From Burkholderia ambifaria AMMD (GTDB taxonomy: Bacteria; Pseudomonadota; Gammaproteobacteria; Burkholderiales; Burkholderiaceae): a stretch of DNA of 64,000 nt. The notes under the pieces were generated by a model. The model worked only from the letters and a program-made list of their open reading frames with translations. It was not told the origin of the DNA and ran no database searches. Location of the stretch: contig NC_008391.1 of assembly GCF_000203915.1 (NCBI RefSeq), positions 1,302,001 through 1,366,000 of the forward strand, in the 5' to 3' direction. Both the position numbers and the translations under genes were made by a program. Numbering within the stretch: position 1 is the first letter of the stretch; every line of letters begins with the position of its first letter. Of this stretch, positions 28,668 through 36,938 are shown piece by piece.

Positions 28668-30455
28668 ATGCAGCCTCTTTCCGACGAAGCGCCGCTGGCC
28701 CTGTTCGAATTACTTCACAGCGAGACGGCCGTCGCCTCCGGCGACCTGACGCTCGCGGTCAGGACCTGGGGCGACCCGGCCCGCTCGCCGGTCGTGCTCG
28801 TGCACGGCTACCCCGACGACAGCAGCGTCTGGCAGCACGTCGCGCCGCTGCTCGCGCGCAAGCACTACGTGATCGCCTACGATGTGCGCGGCGCGGGCCT
28901 GTCCGGCGTGCCGAAGCGCACGGCCGACTACCACCTCGCGAAGCTGACCGACGACTTCATCGCGGTGATCGACACGCTCTGCCCCGGCCGCGCGGTGCAC
29001 CTGATCGCGCACGACTGGGGCGCGATCCAGGGCTGGGAATTCGTCACGGATCCGCGGCTCGCCGGCCGCATCGCGTCATACACGTCGTGCTCGGGGCCGT
29101 GCCTCGACCACGTCGGCTTCTGGCTGCGCGAACGCGTGCTGCGGCCGACGCCCGCGTCGTTGGCCAAGCTGGGCGGCCAGCTCGTGCGCTCGTGGTACGT
29201 GGTCTTATTCCACCTGCCGTTCATCCCCGAGCTGAGCTGGCGGCTGTGGCTCGGCCGCGCATGGCCGCGCCTGCTGCGCCGGATCGAGAAGACGCCGGCT
29301 GCCCCGCGCGCGACGCAGGCCGACGACGGCGCGCACGGCGTGCGCCTCTATCGCGCGAACTTCATCCGCTGCCTGTTCGCGCCGCGCGAGCGCTACGCGC
29401 ACGCTCCCGTGCAGACGATCGTGCCGCTCGGCGACAAGTACGTGAGCCCAGCGCTGTCGGAGAACCTGTCGCGCTGGGTGCCGCAGTACTACCGCCGCGA
29501 AGTCGCGGCCGGCCACTGGCTGCCGCTCGCCGATCCCGCGCGCTTCGCGGGCCTCGCCGAGCAGCTGATCGACGCGGTCGAATCGGGCGACGAGCCGCCC
29601 GCGCTCGCGAACGCCCGCCGGCGCGCCACCAGCGGCCGCTTCAGCGGCAAGGTCGTGGTCGTCACCGGCGCGGGGAGCGGCATCGGCCGCTGTGCGGCGC
29701 TCGCGTTCGCCCGCGAAGGCGCGACCGTCGTCGCGTGCGATATCGAGCTCGCGAGCGCCGAGCGCACCGCGCTGCTGCTCGGGCTGATCGGCGCGCAGAC
29801 ACACGCGAAATGCGTGGACGTCGGATCCGCCGACGAGATGGAAGCGCTCGCGACGTGGGTCGGCAGCGAACTCGGCGGCGCGGACGTCGTGATCAACAAC
29901 GCGGGCATCGGCATGGCCGGCGGCATTCTGGACACGACCGCCCACCACTGGGAGCGCATCCTGCACGTGAACCTGTGGGGCGTGATCCACGGCTCGCGAC
30001 TGTTCGCCCAGCAGATGGCGGCGCGCGGCACCGGCGGCCACATCGTCAACACCGCGTCGGCCGCCGCGTTCGGGCCGTCGCGCGACCTGCCCGCATACGC
30101 GACGACGAAAGCCGCCGTGCTGATGCTCAGCGAATGCATGCGTGCGGAACTCGCGGAGAAAGGCATCGGCGTGACGGCCGTGTGCCCGGGCTTCGCGGAA
30201 ACCGGAATCATGGCGTCGACGCAATACGCGGGCGCCAACGCTCAGGACGAGGCGCGGCTGCGCAAACGCGCGACGAAGCTGTACCAGATGCGCGGCCTGA
30301 AGCCCGAGACCGTCGCGCAGGCGATGGTCGATGGCGTGCTGCGCAACCGGCCGGTCGTGGCAGTAGGCGCCGAGGCGCATGCGCTGCGCATCGTGGGCCG
30401 CTTCATGCCGTGGCTCGGCCGGATGCTCGCCCGCATCGGCATGGCATCGCATTGA
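28668..30455 (+). CDS. EphD-like fusion: alpha/beta hydrolase + short-chain dehydrogenase
   Basis: A 595-residue two-domain enzyme. Residues about 10-310 are an alpha/beta hydrolase with HGYPDD (oxyanion), an aspartate nucleophile in IAHDWGAIQGWE as in epoxide hydrolases, and a late GHW histidine. Residues about 330-595 are an SDR with VVVTGAGSGIGR (cofactor), NNAGIG, and the YATTK Tyr/Lys pair. The same fusion order occurs in mycobacterial EphD, linked to cell-envelope lipid metabolism. The stretch between an upstream ATG overlapping the M24 stop (28599) and the ATG used here lacks homology, so either start is possible. The metal-hydrolase-like gene follows 34 bp downstream. Confidence 0.85.
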   Translation: MQPLSDEAPLALFELLHSETAVASGDLTLAVRTWGDPARSPVVLVHGYPDDSSVWQHVAPLLARKHYVIAYDVRGAGLSGVPKRTADYHLAKLTDDFIAVIDTLCPGRAVHLIAHDWGAIQGWEFVTDPRLAGRIASYTSCSGPCLDHVGFWLRERVLRPTPASLAKLGGQLVRSWYVVLFHLPFIPELSWRLWLGRAWPRLLRRIEKTPAAPRATQADDGAHGVRLYRANFIRCLFAPRERYAHAPVQTIVPLGDKYVSPALSENLSRWVPQYYRREVAAGHWLPLADPARFAGLAEQLIDAVESGDEPPALANARRRATSGRFSGKVVVVTGAGSGIGRCAALAFAREGATVVACDIELASAERTALLLGLIGAQTHAKCVDVGSADEMEALATWVGSELGGADVVINNAGIGMAGGILDTTAHHWERILHVNLWGVIHGSRLFAQQMAARGTGGHIVNTASAAAFGPSRDLPAYATTKAAVLMLSECMRAELAEKGIGVTAVCPGFAETGIMASTQYAGANAQDEARLRKRATKLYQMRGLKPETVAQAMVDGVLRNRPVVAVGAEAHALRIVGRFMPWLGRMLARIGMASH

Positions 30456-30489
30456 CGGCGCAGGCCACCGCAGAGGAACGGAGACACAG

Positions 30490-31395
30490 ATGACCGCTAC
30501 CGCCGACTATCACAAGATCAAGGCCCGGCACGTGAAGTTCGACTTCAGCGACACGCCGATCACGTGGGTGCCGAACGACCCGTGCAGCACGCACATCATC
30601 AACACGCTGAACCTGCTGTTCCCGGAAGGCGAGCTGTGGTTCTGCCGCGTATACAACAAGGCGCTGCCGCACATCACCGATGCACGCCTGCGCGACGAAG
30701 CCGAAGGCTTCCTGCGTCAGGAAGCCGTGCATTCGCGCTCGCACGGCGGCGTGCTCAAGCATTACTACGACCGGCACGGGATCGACACGAAGCCGTTCAC
30801 GCGGAAGCTGAACTGGCTGTTCACGCGCGTGCTCGGCGAAGCGCCGCTCGGACTGAAGATCGGCCACACGCGCTTCTGGCTGCGGCAACAACTCGCGGTG
30901 ATCGCGTCGCTCGAACATTTCTTCGGCTATCTCGGCAACTGGGTACTCAATGCGCACGGGCTCGACGAAGGCGGCGCCGACCCGACGATGGTCGACCTGC
31001 TGCGCTGGCACGGCGCGGAGGAAGTCGAGCACCGCACCGTCGCGTTCGACATCTACAACCACGTGGGCGGCAACTACCCGGAGCGGTGCCTGCACATGGC
31101 GTTCGTGATCGTGCTGCTGCTCTACTTCATCACGAGCGGCGCAAGATTCATGTACCGGCGCGACCCGGCCGCCGGCCGCTATCCGGGTTTCGTGCTGTCG
31201 TGGTGGAAGGGTTCGCGGCGCGGCCACCTGCCGTCGTTCTGGAAAGTGATCGGCGCGGCGCTGCGCTATTTCAAGCCGGGCTATACGCCGCACCATGAAG
31301 GTTCGACCGAGCAGGCGCTCGCGTATCTGGCCCGCTCGCCCGCCGCGCAGGCGGCCGCGCACGGCGGCAACTGGGGCACGACGAAGGGCGCGTGA
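30490..31395 (+). CDS. PF10118-type predicted metal-dependent hydrolase
   Basis: A 301-residue protein of the PF10118 predicted metal-dependent hydrolase family. Conserved acidic/histidine motifs are spread across helices: FLRQEAVHSRSHGG, ASLEHFFGYLGNW, and LLRWHGAEEVEHRTVAFD. This E-H...E-H-x(n)-E-x-x-H pattern resembles a di-iron/ferritin-like four-helix site. One hydrophobic segment (MAFVIVLLLYFITSG) suggests membrane contact. GGAG is 8 nt upstream of the ATG. It is third gene of the M24/fusion operon. Hydrolase in the family name is historical; a di-iron oxidase is equally plausible (inference). Confidence 0.82.
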   Translation: MTATADYHKIKARHVKFDFSDTPITWVPNDPCSTHIINTLNLLFPEGELWFCRVYNKALPHITDARLRDEAEGFLRQEAVHSRSHGGVLKHYYDRHGIDTKPFTRKLNWLFTRVLGEAPLGLKIGHTRFWLRQQLAVIASLEHFFGYLGNWVLNAHGLDEGGADPTMVDLLRWHGAEEVEHRTVAFDIYNHVGGNYPERCLHMAFVIVLLLYFITSGARFMYRRDPAAGRYPGFVLSWWKGSRRGHLPSFWKVIGAALRYFKPGYTPHHEGSTEQALAYLARSPAAQAAAHGGNWGTTKGA

Positions 31396-31497
31396 ACGGA
31401 TGCCCGCGCGAGGTCGGCGGCGGCTTTGTCACGGCCTCGGCGGGCGGCGCCCGCCGAAGTGCGTACAATCGCGGCTTCATTTCCCGGAGGTGCCGCG

Positions 31498-31785
31498 ATG
31501 GCCATGAAGAAAACCGATCTAGAAAAGAACAAGGCGCTCAAGCTGACGCAAGCGATGAAGCAGTCGAACGCCGCGCGCTTCGGCAAGGGCGCCGAGGAAG
31601 CGCCGAAGCTCGATCGCCGCGCGCAGCGCAAGCTCGACCAGGAACAGGGCCTCGTGCCGTTCGCGTGCAAGCTCAACGCCGATCTCGTCGAACAGCTGAA
31701 GGCACGCGCCGCCACGCACCCGGAAGGGATGACGGGCCTGCTGTCCGAACTGCTCGTGAACGGCCTCGCCCAGCGCGACGCGTGA
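31498..31785 (+). CDS. small basic conserved protein, function unknown
   Basis: A 95-residue protein rich in Lys, Ala and Glu, with a strong GGAGG 8 nt before the ATG. The first 50 residues are polar and charged (KKTDLEKNKALKL, RRAQRKLDQEQG). The rest forms predicted helices (KLNADLVEQLKARAATH, LLSELLVNGLAQRDA) that resemble a ribbon-helix-helix-like tail. I do not recognise a named family. It may be a small DNA-binding or plasmid-partition-like protein, but that is a guess. Confidence 0.7.
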   Translation: MAMKKTDLEKNKALKLTQAMKQSNAARFGKGAEEAPKLDRRAQRKLDQEQGLVPFACKLNADLVEQLKARAATHPEGMTGLLSELLVNGLAQRDA

Positions 31786-31810
31786 TCGCCAAGTATCTCG
31801 AAAATAGTCG

Positions 31811-31992
31811 TTGACAACGCAGGACGACATCGACAAACTCGTTCGCATGCCTACGTTCAAGCACATCGCCATCGCGAATCATTGCTCGATGAACATTCGA
31901 AAGAATGGATCACGGGAGGCGCTTGTGCGTTAGCATCCGAGCAGTACCGCATGTCACACAAGGCCTCACCGGAAACGGATGAGGCCTTTTTG
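31811..31992 (+). ncRNA. candidate small RNA unit with own promoter and terminator
   Basis: A TTGACA box (31811-31816) is followed 17 nt later by a weak -10 (CAAACT). An intrinsic terminator (31960-31992) closes the unit. In between is only a 28-codon frame (31847-31933) with no Shine-Dalgarno. This arrangement suggests a transcript of roughly 150 nt. No family is recognised. Confidence 0.3.
31960..31992 (+). terminator. intrinsic terminator
   Basis: AAGGCCTCA pairs with TGAGGCCTT around an 11-nt loop and runs into a T-tract (TTTTT). It is a textbook rho-independent signal. Read on the plus strand it ends either the small gene at 31498-31785 or the candidate small RNA. Confidence 0.75.
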
Positions 31993-32036
31993 TTCTGGTG
32001 CGCGTCATCCGTCCGGCTCAACGAATGGAGCAGACG

Positions 32037-32420
32037 ATGGACCAGGCAAGCCCGTTGTTCGACCGTCCCGACCGTCCCGATACGCGCCGCAGTGGCGCGA
32101 TCACGTTACCGACCGTCGTGATCCGTTTCGCGGTCGCGCCGCGCACGACCCTGACCTGGCGCGCGCCGAGCGATGCGGAAATCCGTGCGCACGGCGCGCC
32201 GCTGTGGATCACGCGGCCGCCGAGCGTCGACGATTACTGGGTGCAGCCCGGCGACGTGCTGCGCATCGCGCGCGGCGATCGCATCTGGCTCGGCACCGAT
32301 GACGACCGGGCGGCCGAAGCGTCGATCACGACGGCGTACGTGCGGCGCGGCGAACGGCTCAGACGCACGCTCGCGCAAGTGCAACGTTTGCTCGTCGGAC
32401 GATGGCGAAGAAGGGATTGA
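32037..32420 (+). CDS. DUF2917-family protein
   Basis: A 127-residue protein matching the DUF2917 pattern common in Burkholderiales. A short beta-rich core has a conserved tryptophan and turn (TTLTWRAPSDAEIRAHGA, LWITRPPSVDDYWVQPGD, VLRIARGDRIWLG). The C-terminus is basic (RRTLAQVQRLLVGRWRRRD). Similar small cupin-like folds bind ligands, but no function is known. The ATG at 32037 is preceded by GGAG at about 8 nt. Confidence 0.7.
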   Translation: MDQASPLFDRPDRPDTRRSGAITLPTVVIRFAVAPRTTLTWRAPSDAEIRAHGAPLWITRPPSVDDYWVQPGDVLRIARGDRIWLGTDDDRAAEASITTAYVRRGERLRRTLAQVQRLLVGRWRRRD

Positions 32421-32601
32421 CGATGCGTGCTGACGCGCGCAACGAGGCACCGGAGTGCGCGAAATTACCGCATCCGGAAACGGACGCACCGGCGGCGCAC
32501 CGCGTCGCCGGTGCGCATCGAATCACGCGGCACGCCCATGCATGCCGCGCGCGATCGCGCGCCGTGCGCAACAACCGTCACCTGCATTGCATGCATCAGG
32601 T

Positions 32602-32880
32602 TCAGGTGCTGGCGGCGAGACGCGGGCCCGTGCCACGGGGAGCGGAATCAAGATCGGGGCGTTGCGCGGCATGCGAGGTCACCCACGGGTCGATGCCTTG
32701 TTTTTGCACCTCCTCGAGAAATGACACGCGTGCACGCCAGTAATCCGCCTGTAATTTCGCATCGATGACGCGCTGTTCGGCTGTGAACAGTTCCATGCGC
32801 GCCGTCACGAGCATCGACGCAGCGGTTTTTTCCGGCGTGGGGGCGTGCCGCATCGCCCAACGGCTGATCCAGTTCAACAT
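32602..32880 (-). CDS. small helical protein, function unknown
   Basis: A 92-residue protein with a strong GGAGG 5-6 nt ahead of its ATG. It begins MLNWISRWAMRHAP and continues with a predicted long helix (ASMLVTARMELFTAEQRVID, YWRARVSFLEEVQKQG) of coiled-coil character. The last 25 residues look disordered. No family recognised; similar short proteins are frequent in Burkholderia. Confidence 0.6.
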   Translation of the reverse strand: MLNWISRWAMRHAPTPEKTAASMLVTARMELFTAEQRVIDAKLQADYWRARVSFLEEVQKQGIDPWVTSHAAQRPDLDSAPRGTGPRLAAST

Positions 32881-33637
32881 GCTGACCTCCGTGAATACGG
32901 ACGAACCCGCATCGGGCAATCGCAATCGGTCGCGCCTGCCCGAATGCGCGGCGACCGTCACCACACTTCACCGCCTGGCCTGCACGGACTGCGACTCCCC
33001 CGCGTCGGCAATAACCGGCCGGCGTGTGTGCGCGGTGTATCTATCCTAGAAAGACTTGCCGGTTTACGCGATGACCTCTTGCAATCTTTTACACAGAAAC
33101 CACAGTCGCGCCGGCATCGAGAAATGACAGTTGCGGACGGGACGGCTTCGGAGCAGGATAGCCCGATATCTGCACCCGCCCGGACCGACGAACGGCCGCC
33201 GCACGCCGCTGCGCACCCGCGCCGGCCACGCGCTCGCGTTCGCTCATGCGTTGCGCCGGCCCCGCGTTCGTCCAGCATGCGGGCGCTCCATGGCAGTCGC
33301 ATGTCATCGTGCGGCGTCCGCGCGTGCTTCATGCCGTTGCGCCCGCATCGGCCGACGCGACCCGCCCGCCATCGAATCGTTTCCATCCGTTCTACCTGCC
33401 CACTCCGTCCAAACCGGTAAAATGCGCGCCTTCCTCGCGCGGCCGGCCTGTCCGACCGTTCGTGCGAACGCAGCCGATCGTGCCCCGCAACTATATCGTC
33501 CGAGCTATCCGCGCTATTACAATCCGCCGATAGCGCGGCAATAGTGGCTGGTTACAGTACGCCGGCCGCGCGCTGCCGTTACAACAATTCGGCACAAACA
33601 ACAAGCAACACGACAATCCGATCGGAGAAACGCCTTC
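32881..33637. other. long intergenic region before the purine permease
   Basis: These 757 bases lie between two divergent genes. Base composition is less codon-like than in neighbours. Short open frames on both strands lack ribosome-binding sites and homology, so I call none. The only clear structure is the inverted repeat at 33509-33538. Confidence 0.5.
33509..33538. promoter_or_regulatory. inverted repeat upstream of NCS2 permease gene
   Basis: CCGCGCTAT and ATAGCGCGG form a perfect 9-bp inverted repeat with a 12-nt spacer, 100 bp before the permease ATG. It could be an operator for a dimeric regulator or a leader hairpin. Confidence 0.45.
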
Positions 33638-34939
33638 ATGGAATCCATCAAGCGGTATTTCGGCTTCGCTGAAGCCGGCACCGACTTCCGCACCGAAATA
33701 CTCGCGGGCGTCACCACGTTCCTGACGATGGCTTACATCATCTTCGTCAACCCGGCGATCCTCGGCGACGCCGGCATGCCGAAGGAATCCGTGTTCGTCG
33801 CGACCTGCCTCGTCGCGGCGCTGGCGTCGCTCATCATGGGGCTGTACGCGAACTACCCGATCGCCTGCGCGCCGGGCATGGGCCTGAACGCGTATTTCGC
33901 GTACACGGTCGTCAAGGGGATGGGTTTCACGTGGCAGGCCGCGCTCGGCGCGGTGTTCATCTCCGGCTGCCTGTTCCTGCTCGTCACGCTGTTCCGCGTG
34001 CGCGAAGCGATCGTCAACGGCATTCCGAAATCGCTGCGCATCTCGATCACCGCCGGCATCGGGCTGTTCCTCGGCATCATCTCGCTGAAGACCTCCGGCG
34101 TGATCGTCGGCAGCCCGGCCACGCTCGTCACGCTCGGCGACCTGCACAAGCACGACACGATCCTCGCGATCATCGGCTTCTTCACGATCGTCACGCTCGA
34201 CCATCTGCGCGTGCGCGGCGCGATCCTGATCGGCATCATCGGCGTGACGATCCTGTCGTTCTTCTTCGGCGGCAACCAGTTCCACGGCGTGTTCTCCGCG
34301 CCGCCGTCGATCGACGCGACGCTGTTCAAGCTCGACATCGGCGCCGCCCTGTCGACCGGCATCATCAACGTGATCCTTGTGTTCTTCCTCGTCGAGCTGT
34401 TCGACGCGACCGGCACGCTGATGGGCGTCGCGAACCGCGCGGGCCTGCTCGTCGAAGGCAAGATGAACCGCCTGAACAAGGCGCTGCTCGCCGACAGCAC
34501 CGCGATCGTCGCGGGCTCGGTGCTCGGCACGTCGTCGACCACCGCGTATATCGAAAGCGCGTCGGGCGTGCAGGCCGGCGGCCGCACGGGTGTGACGGCG
34601 ATCACCGTCGCGGTGCTGTTCCTCGCGTGCCTGTTCATCGCGCCGCTCGCCGGCGTCGTGCCGGCCTACGCGACCGCGCCCGCGCTGCTGTACGTGTCGT
34701 GCCTGATGCTGCGCGAGATGGTCGACGTGCCGTGGGACGATGCGACCGAAGCCGTGCCGGCCGCGCTGACCGCGCTGCTGATGCCGTTCACGTACTCGAT
34801 CGCGAACGGCGTCGCGTTCGGCTTCATCTCGTATGGCGGCCTGAAGCTGCTGACGGGCCAGGCCCGCACGGTCAAGCCGGTCGTGTGGATCATCGCGGCC
34901 GTGTTCCTGTTCCGCTTCTTCTATCTCGGCAGCGAGTGA
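33638..34939 (+). CDS. NCS2-family purine permease (AzgA/GhxP-like)
   Basis: A 433-residue inner-membrane transporter with about 12-14 hydrophobic segments. Family motifs are EILAGVTTFLTMAYIIFVNP at the N-terminus, NYPIACAPGMGLNAYFAYTV (substrate-binding region), and the acidic segment LFDATGTLMGVANRAG. SSTTAYIESASGVQAGGRTG is the signature of the adenine/guanine/hypoxanthine group. It imports a purine base with protons. GGAGA lies 10 nt before the ATG. A strong terminator follows the stop, so it is monocistronic. Confidence 0.93.
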   Translation: MESIKRYFGFAEAGTDFRTEILAGVTTFLTMAYIIFVNPAILGDAGMPKESVFVATCLVAALASLIMGLYANYPIACAPGMGLNAYFAYTVVKGMGFTWQAALGAVFISGCLFLLVTLFRVREAIVNGIPKSLRISITAGIGLFLGIISLKTSGVIVGSPATLVTLGDLHKHDTILAIIGFFTIVTLDHLRVRGAILIGIIGVTILSFFFGGNQFHGVFSAPPSIDATLFKLDIGAALSTGIINVILVFFLVELFDATGTLMGVANRAGLLVEGKMNRLNKALLADSTAIVAGSVLGTSSTTAYIESASGVQAGGRTGVTAITVAVLFLACLFIAPLAGVVPAYATAPALLYVSCLMLREMVDVPWDDATEAVPAALTALLMPFTYSIANGVAFGFISYGGLKLLTGQARTVKPVVWIIAAVFLFRFFYLGSE

Positions 34940-34972
34940 CGCACGCGCATCGGTGCGATGCGCGATGAAACC

Positions 34973-34996
34973 ACGCCACCTTCGGGTGGCGTTTTT
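34973..34996 (+). terminator. intrinsic terminator of the permease gene
   Basis: ACGCCACC and GGTGGCGT form an 8-bp stem closed by a stable TTCG tetraloop and followed by TTTT. It lies 34 bp after the permease stop and 16 bp before the end of the convergent LysR gene, so it probably works in both directions. Confidence 0.85.
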
Positions 34997-35011
34997 GTTG
35001 GGGTACGCGCA

Positions 35012-35899
35012 TCACGCGTCCGCCTGCCGCAGTACCCAGTGCGCGAAGGTCTGCAGCGGACCGTCGCCCAGCTCCAGCGCGTCGGGCAACACGAGACAGA
35101 AGCGCTTGACCACGCCCCGACCGTCGGGCCAGGGCGCCGCGAGCAATCCTTGCGCGATCTCGGCGTCGACATAGAGCCGCGGCACCAGCGCGACGCCGAG
35201 CCCGGCCAGCGCCGCCGCGATCAGCATCGAGTACAGATCGTAGCGCGCACCGGCGGCCGGATTGTTCACCGGCAACCCCGTCTCCTGCACGTACGCCGAC
35301 CATGCATCCGGCGTCTGGCGCTTGTGCAGGCGCGGCAGCGTGCCCAGCAACGCGTCCGGATGCCCGCCCGCGAGCAGCGACGGATGGCAGACCGGCACCA
35401 GCACCTCCTCGCACAACCGGTACGTATGCATGCCGGCCCATGCCGGATGCTCGAAATGAATCGCCGCATCGAATCCGCTGCCGGCCAGTACGAACGGCTC
35501 GGCGCGATCGGCGAAATGCACGGTGATGTTCGGATGCCGCGTCTGGAAATCCTTGAGCCGTGGAATCAGCCAGCGCGTCGCAAACGTCGGCGTCACGGCG
35601 ATATCCACGCTGCCGCCGTCGCCGGGCTGCCCCATCAAGTACTGACTGTCGCGCTCGAGCCGATCCAGCACTTCGCGAACCTGCGCCGCGTAGCGCGCGC
35701 CGTTCGGCGCGACCCGAACGCGGTTGCCGACCCGCTCGAACAGCGACACGCCCAGGAACATCTCCAGCCGGCCGATCTGCCGGCTGATCGCGCCTTCGGT
35801 CAGCGCCAACTCGTCGGCCGCACGCGCGAAGCTCCCATGCCGCGCCGCGGCCTCGAATGCCATCAATGCCGAATTGCTTGGAATCCTGCGTCGCGTCAC
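35012..35899 (-). CDS. LysR-family regulator, GcvA-like
   Basis: A 295-residue regulator of the GcvA-like subgroup. It begins RRIPSNSALMAFEAAARHGS, with the winged helix at about residues 8-66 (FARAADELALTEGAISRQIG) and an effector domain starting VDIAVTPTFATRWLIPRL. It is divergent, 165 bp away, from a three-gene operon (36065-37802) and is its likely controller. The ligand is unknown. Confidence 0.88.
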   Translation of the reverse strand: MTRRRIPSNSALMAFEAAARHGSFARAADELALTEGAISRQIGRLEMFLGVSLFERVGNRVRVAPNGARYAAQVREVLDRLERDSQYLMGQPGDGGSVDIAVTPTFATRWLIPRLKDFQTRHPNITVHFADRAEPFVLAGSGFDAAIHFEHPAWAGMHTYRLCEEVLVPVCHPSLLAGGHPDALLGTLPRLHKRQTPDAWSAYVQETGLPVNNPAAGARYDLYSMLIAAALAGLGVALVPRLYVDAEIAQGLLAAPWPDGRGVVKRFCLVLPDALELGDGPLQTFAHWVLRQADA

Positions 35900-36064
35900 G
35901 ATTGCTCCCGGTTCGACCCGCGTCGGTCATAGCTTGATCAAATGTCATTGAACGGTGATGAATCATCGTTTTTCGCCCATTCATTGACTAATTATCATGA
36001 CAAAAACTCAACCAGTCGAGCGGCGACCCATCCCGAAGGCCGCTTTGCTACCCGTGGAGGTGTG

Positions 36065-36595
36065 ATGATCTATGCCGTTGAATGCAGCATCGCCGAGCCG
36101 GCAGTCGAAGCCGAGTGGAACGACTTTTACAGCCGCGTCAAACTGCCGGCGCTGATTTCCGTACCCGGCTTTCGCACGTCGCAACGCTTTCGTGCGCTCG
36201 GTGGCGACGGCCCGGTCTACCTTGCGCTGCATACGATCGACGGCGCCGACGTGCTGACCTCGGCCGATTACCGCGACAAAGGCGGCGGCAATTTCGCGCG
36301 CTGGCAGCCGCACATCGTCGAGTGGCGCCGCAACGTGTACGACAGCGCCGCATCGGCGCCGGCCGTCTCCGGCAATCGATGGCTGGCCGTTTGCGACAAC
36401 GCTGCGCCGTTCGCACAAGCGGGAATCGCTGCCACGGCCCTGCGTGCAGTCGCGCTGGACTGCCTGCCGGCCGCTCGCTGGCTGGCCGTGCTGGATCAGG
36501 ATCAGGCGCGGCTCGCGTCCGGCACCGCGATCCGGCTTTATGCACCGATGGGCGATCGGCTCGTCAGCGCGCCGGCGTCGGCAACGGCACACTGA
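36065..36595 (+). CDS. dimeric alpha-beta barrel-like protein, function unknown
   Basis: A 176-residue protein with a GGAGG about 6 nt before ATG. The first half (MIYAVECSIAEPAVEAEWND, KLPALISVPGFRTSQRFRA) has the look of a dimeric ferredoxin-like (EthD/DUF4286-type) domain, with the pattern LPxLxxVPGFxxxxRFRA typical of such barrels. The second half appears to repeat the theme weakly. It heads an operon with the next two genes at 13-bp and 3-bp spacings. The role is unknown; small barrels of this type act as monooxygenases, isomerases or ligand chaperones in catabolic clusters. Confidence 0.65.
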   Translation: MIYAVECSIAEPAVEAEWNDFYSRVKLPALISVPGFRTSQRFRALGGDGPVYLALHTIDGADVLTSADYRDKGGGNFARWQPHIVEWRRNVYDSAASAPAVSGNRWLAVCDNAAPFAQAGIAATALRAVALDCLPAARWLAVLDQDQARLASGTAIRLYAPMGDRLVSAPASATAH

Positions 36596-36608
36596 CGGGA
36601 GTCCTGCC

Positions 36609-36935
36609 ATGCCCAGCGTCACGATTTTCATCCCCGAGGCGAACATGCCGGCGAACGCGGCGCTCGACGGACTGTCGTCGGCCTGCGAGACACTCTGCAC
36701 CGACGTGCTGAGCGCCGCGCCCGGCACGATTCACGTCGCCTTTGTGCCGATCCGGCACGGCCGCGGACATCCGGTCAGCGCGGAGATTCGCTTTCGCATC
36801 GCATCGTTTCGCACCACTGAATTGATGGATCGGTTCATGGCCGAACTGGATCGCGAAATTCTCCGCCACACCGGATGCGTCGCACGCATCCGCTGCTTCG
36901 GCTACGACACCGCCCACCTTCACGCGCGACATTGA
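36609..36935 (+). CDS. tautomerase-superfamily-like protein with Pro-1
   Basis: A 108-residue protein starting MPSVTIFIPEANM. Removal of the initiator methionine would expose Pro-1, the catalytic base of 4-oxalocrotonate tautomerase-type enzymes. A helix follows (NAALDGLSSACETLCTDVL), then a second strand (TIHVAFVPIRHGRGHPVSAE), as in that fold. The length fits a long, CHMI- or MSAD-like member. The assignment is by pattern only. It lies between the barrel protein and the metallo-hydrolase genes, suggesting a joint degradative pathway. Confidence 0.55.
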   Translation: MPSVTIFIPEANMPANAALDGLSSACETLCTDVLSAAPGTIHVAFVPIRHGRGHPVSAEIRFRIASFRTTELMDRFMAELDREILRHTGCVARIRCFGYDTAHLHARH

Positions 36936-36938
36936 CCC

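Noticed and set aside
32560..32660. TPP riboswitch-like bases (GCATT...ATCAGGTTCA on the plus strand)
   Set aside because: The partner element (CTGAGA/TCTCAG) and the closing GGCACCCC-type stem are not found in the right places, no thiamine gene is near, and the bases overlap the 3' end of a small gene.
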